Source of the DNA: Seminavis robusta
Taxonomy: Eukaryota; Bacillariophyta; Bacillariophyceae; Naviculales; Naviculaceae
Assembly: GCA_903772945.1 (NCBI GenBank)
Contig: CAICTM010000877.1
Location: 1 to 44,317, forward strand
Reading direction: 5' to 3'
Length of the DNA: 44,317 nt
Made by a program: the position numbers and the translations under genes
Notes under the pieces: model-generated
Database searches by the model: none
Seen by the model: the letters and a program-made list of their open reading frames with translations, nothing else
Told to the model about the DNA's origin: nothing
Part shown: positions 43,208 to 44,317 of the stretch, piece after piece
How the letters are laid out: every line of letters begins with the position of its first letter
How positions within the stretch are numbered: the first letter of the stretch is position 1

Positions 43208-43601
43208 ATGATGAGAGGTTTGCTGCATACAGAAGGAAAACTCTCGCAAAGTGGCCCAAATTTTGTTCATTTGCAATTTTGAGTCTTGTACTCAATCAAC
43301 ATTCCTCAACGCCAGCAACCTGCATGTACTTGCCACTACCGGTACTTTATAAAAGAGAGCTACTAACTGGGACAACAACAGCTGAAAAGACACGGCATTG
43401 GGCATGGAGAACTGGAAATTTACTATAGCAACCACATGGCTACGATGTGCTGAAGAAGTTGCGTTGATTTGCGGTTGAATGAATGAATAACTTTTACTAG
43501 TACTTGTTTTTTAAGTGAGCAGTGGGAAGGGTGTGTGTGTGTGTGTGTGTGTGTTTATACAACCACGAAAAGCTAGAACTACAATACCTTTCGGAACTCT
43601 T
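43208..43601. other. Intergenic region with GT microsatellite
   Basis: Convergent intergenic DNA. A (GT)12 run lies at 43531-43554, close to the stop codon of the DUF547 gene. No gene is seen. Confidence 0.6.
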
Positions 43602-44317
43602 TTAGAATGCTTGGCCAACTGTGGGTATCTCCAAAGCATCGTCCATGAGGAAATCCAATAGGCTATCGATATCATTTTCGCCATCGGTCGAAATTGGACC
43701 ATCCGAAAGGGTCATTGGACCTGACATGACCGAAGACGAGACCGTGGACATCTCAGACGACCCTGAAGATGCCAGAGTACCTGTGGCAGTGTAGAATTGT
43801 TCTTCTTTCGACACCAACTTGCGACAATCAAAGCTGAAGGATAAGTACTTTGGCGTAATGGGAAGACTTGCAAAGTCGGACGAAGCCAAGATCTTGCGTT
43901 CGTGGTGATGCACATAAGGTTCCAATGTCTTGAGAACCGAGTAATTGGTTGACCCAAAGTCTTCGGCATACCACTGACACAAACGAGGCAGTACACAGAC
44001 ATAGTGTTTGTTACGTTTTTTGATGGCAATGTGGTTGTGAAGGTAAAGCTTGCATGCTTCATCTAGCTGTTGCTGAAGCATCTCCACAGAGTAGATTGGA
44101 ATTTCAGCAGGGTTGCTTGTGGAGCCACAGTTGATGGCAAAGTTAAGTCGAAAGTCTGCCTTTTGAGAGCAAAGCAAAACTTGGAGTTTGGAGTGGTGAA
44201 TCTGAACGGTACCGGGGGAATCGTCCGGAAGGGAGAGGTTGCCTTGAGCAATCTAGAGTTGATGGCTGGCGGGGCTTTGGCGTTTGTACTTGGAACCAAC
44301 GGAGCCAACCGAGTCAT
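43602..44317 (-). CDS. DUF547-domain protein, C-terminal part (cut by window end)
   Basis: The last exon is 44252-43602 (216 codons plus stop), preceded by an acceptor CAACTCTAG at 44254. The upstream exon lies beyond the acceptor and mostly or wholly off the window; 44253-44317 is probably intron. The exon shows the end of a DUF547 domain: DFRLNFAINCGSTSNP with its conserved N-C-G, QLDEACKLYL, and VLPRLCQWYAEDFG. Residues after this are Ser/Asp-rich. The function of DUF547 proteins is not established; plant members often have an N-terminal leucine-zipper part, which would be outside the window. Confidence 0.7.

Overview
The window reads as nuclear DNA of a diatom, probably a pennate one; the species cannot be fixed from sequence alone. 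The genes carry short GT-AG introns (about 70-115 nt). One protein has a signal peptide followed by an A-F motif of the kind used for diatom plastid import. One gene encodes the NDVILGR-type domain (DUF6824 family, from memory) that is expanded in diatoms. A decayed gag of the diatom copia-like type lies at the left edge. All introns below were read by hand from splice signals and frame continuity.

Layout. 1-2.7 kb: gag relic on the minus strand and a low-complexity TTCGAA-rich tract. 2.7-4.2 kb (+): a Sen34-type catalytic subunit of tRNA-splicing endonuclease. 4.3-13.1 kb (-) and 13.7-16.0 kb (+): two head-to-head genes for secreted proteins built from one repeated domain that I cannot assign to a family, 12 copies in a 2515-residue, 14-exon protein and 4 copies in a 699-residue, 3-exon protein. 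16.1-19.8 kb: non-coding, with a tandem repeat and a foldback element full of ACATTCCCTTAA motifs. 19.8-20.9 kb (+): NDVILGR-domain protein. 22.5-24.2 kb (-): secreted alpha-carbonic-anhydrase-like protein with a degenerate zinc site. 25.1-26.3 kb (-): unrecognised protein with a C-terminal hydrophobic segment. 26.9-29.2 kb (+): ubiquitin/SUMO-like plus BTB protein. 30.2-32.5 kb (+): calcium-dependent protein kinase. 32.9-33.9 kb (-) and 34.2-36.1 kb (+): divergent pair of mitochondrial Rieske subunit and FAD-dependent oxidoreductase. 37.0-38.2 kb (-): METTL13-like methyltransferase. 38.4-41.7 kb (-): large STAND-type ATPase. 42.1-43.2 kb (+): probably plastid-targeted DUF1295/steroid-5-alpha-reductase-like membrane protein. 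43.6 kb to the edge (-): DUF547 protein, cut by the window end.

Most genes are ordinary housekeeping or signalling genes with no evident operon-like logic. The most unusual part is 4.3-16.0 kb. Every repeat has a beta strand, then a helix ending in a conserved Cys (E-A-L-I-C), an A-x-x-I-D-W strand, a second strand, a G-D-G turn, a helical D-L-x-x-Y-L stretch, and a closing G-K-L-x-E-A-x-C. In the long gene the repeats and their linkers sit mainly on symmetric phase 1-1 exons, the arrangement associated with exon shuffling of extracellular modules. Together with signal peptides, many N-glycosylation sequons and Gly/Ser or Pro/Ser linkers, this suggests a modular cell-surface or extracellular-matrix system; that role is inference.
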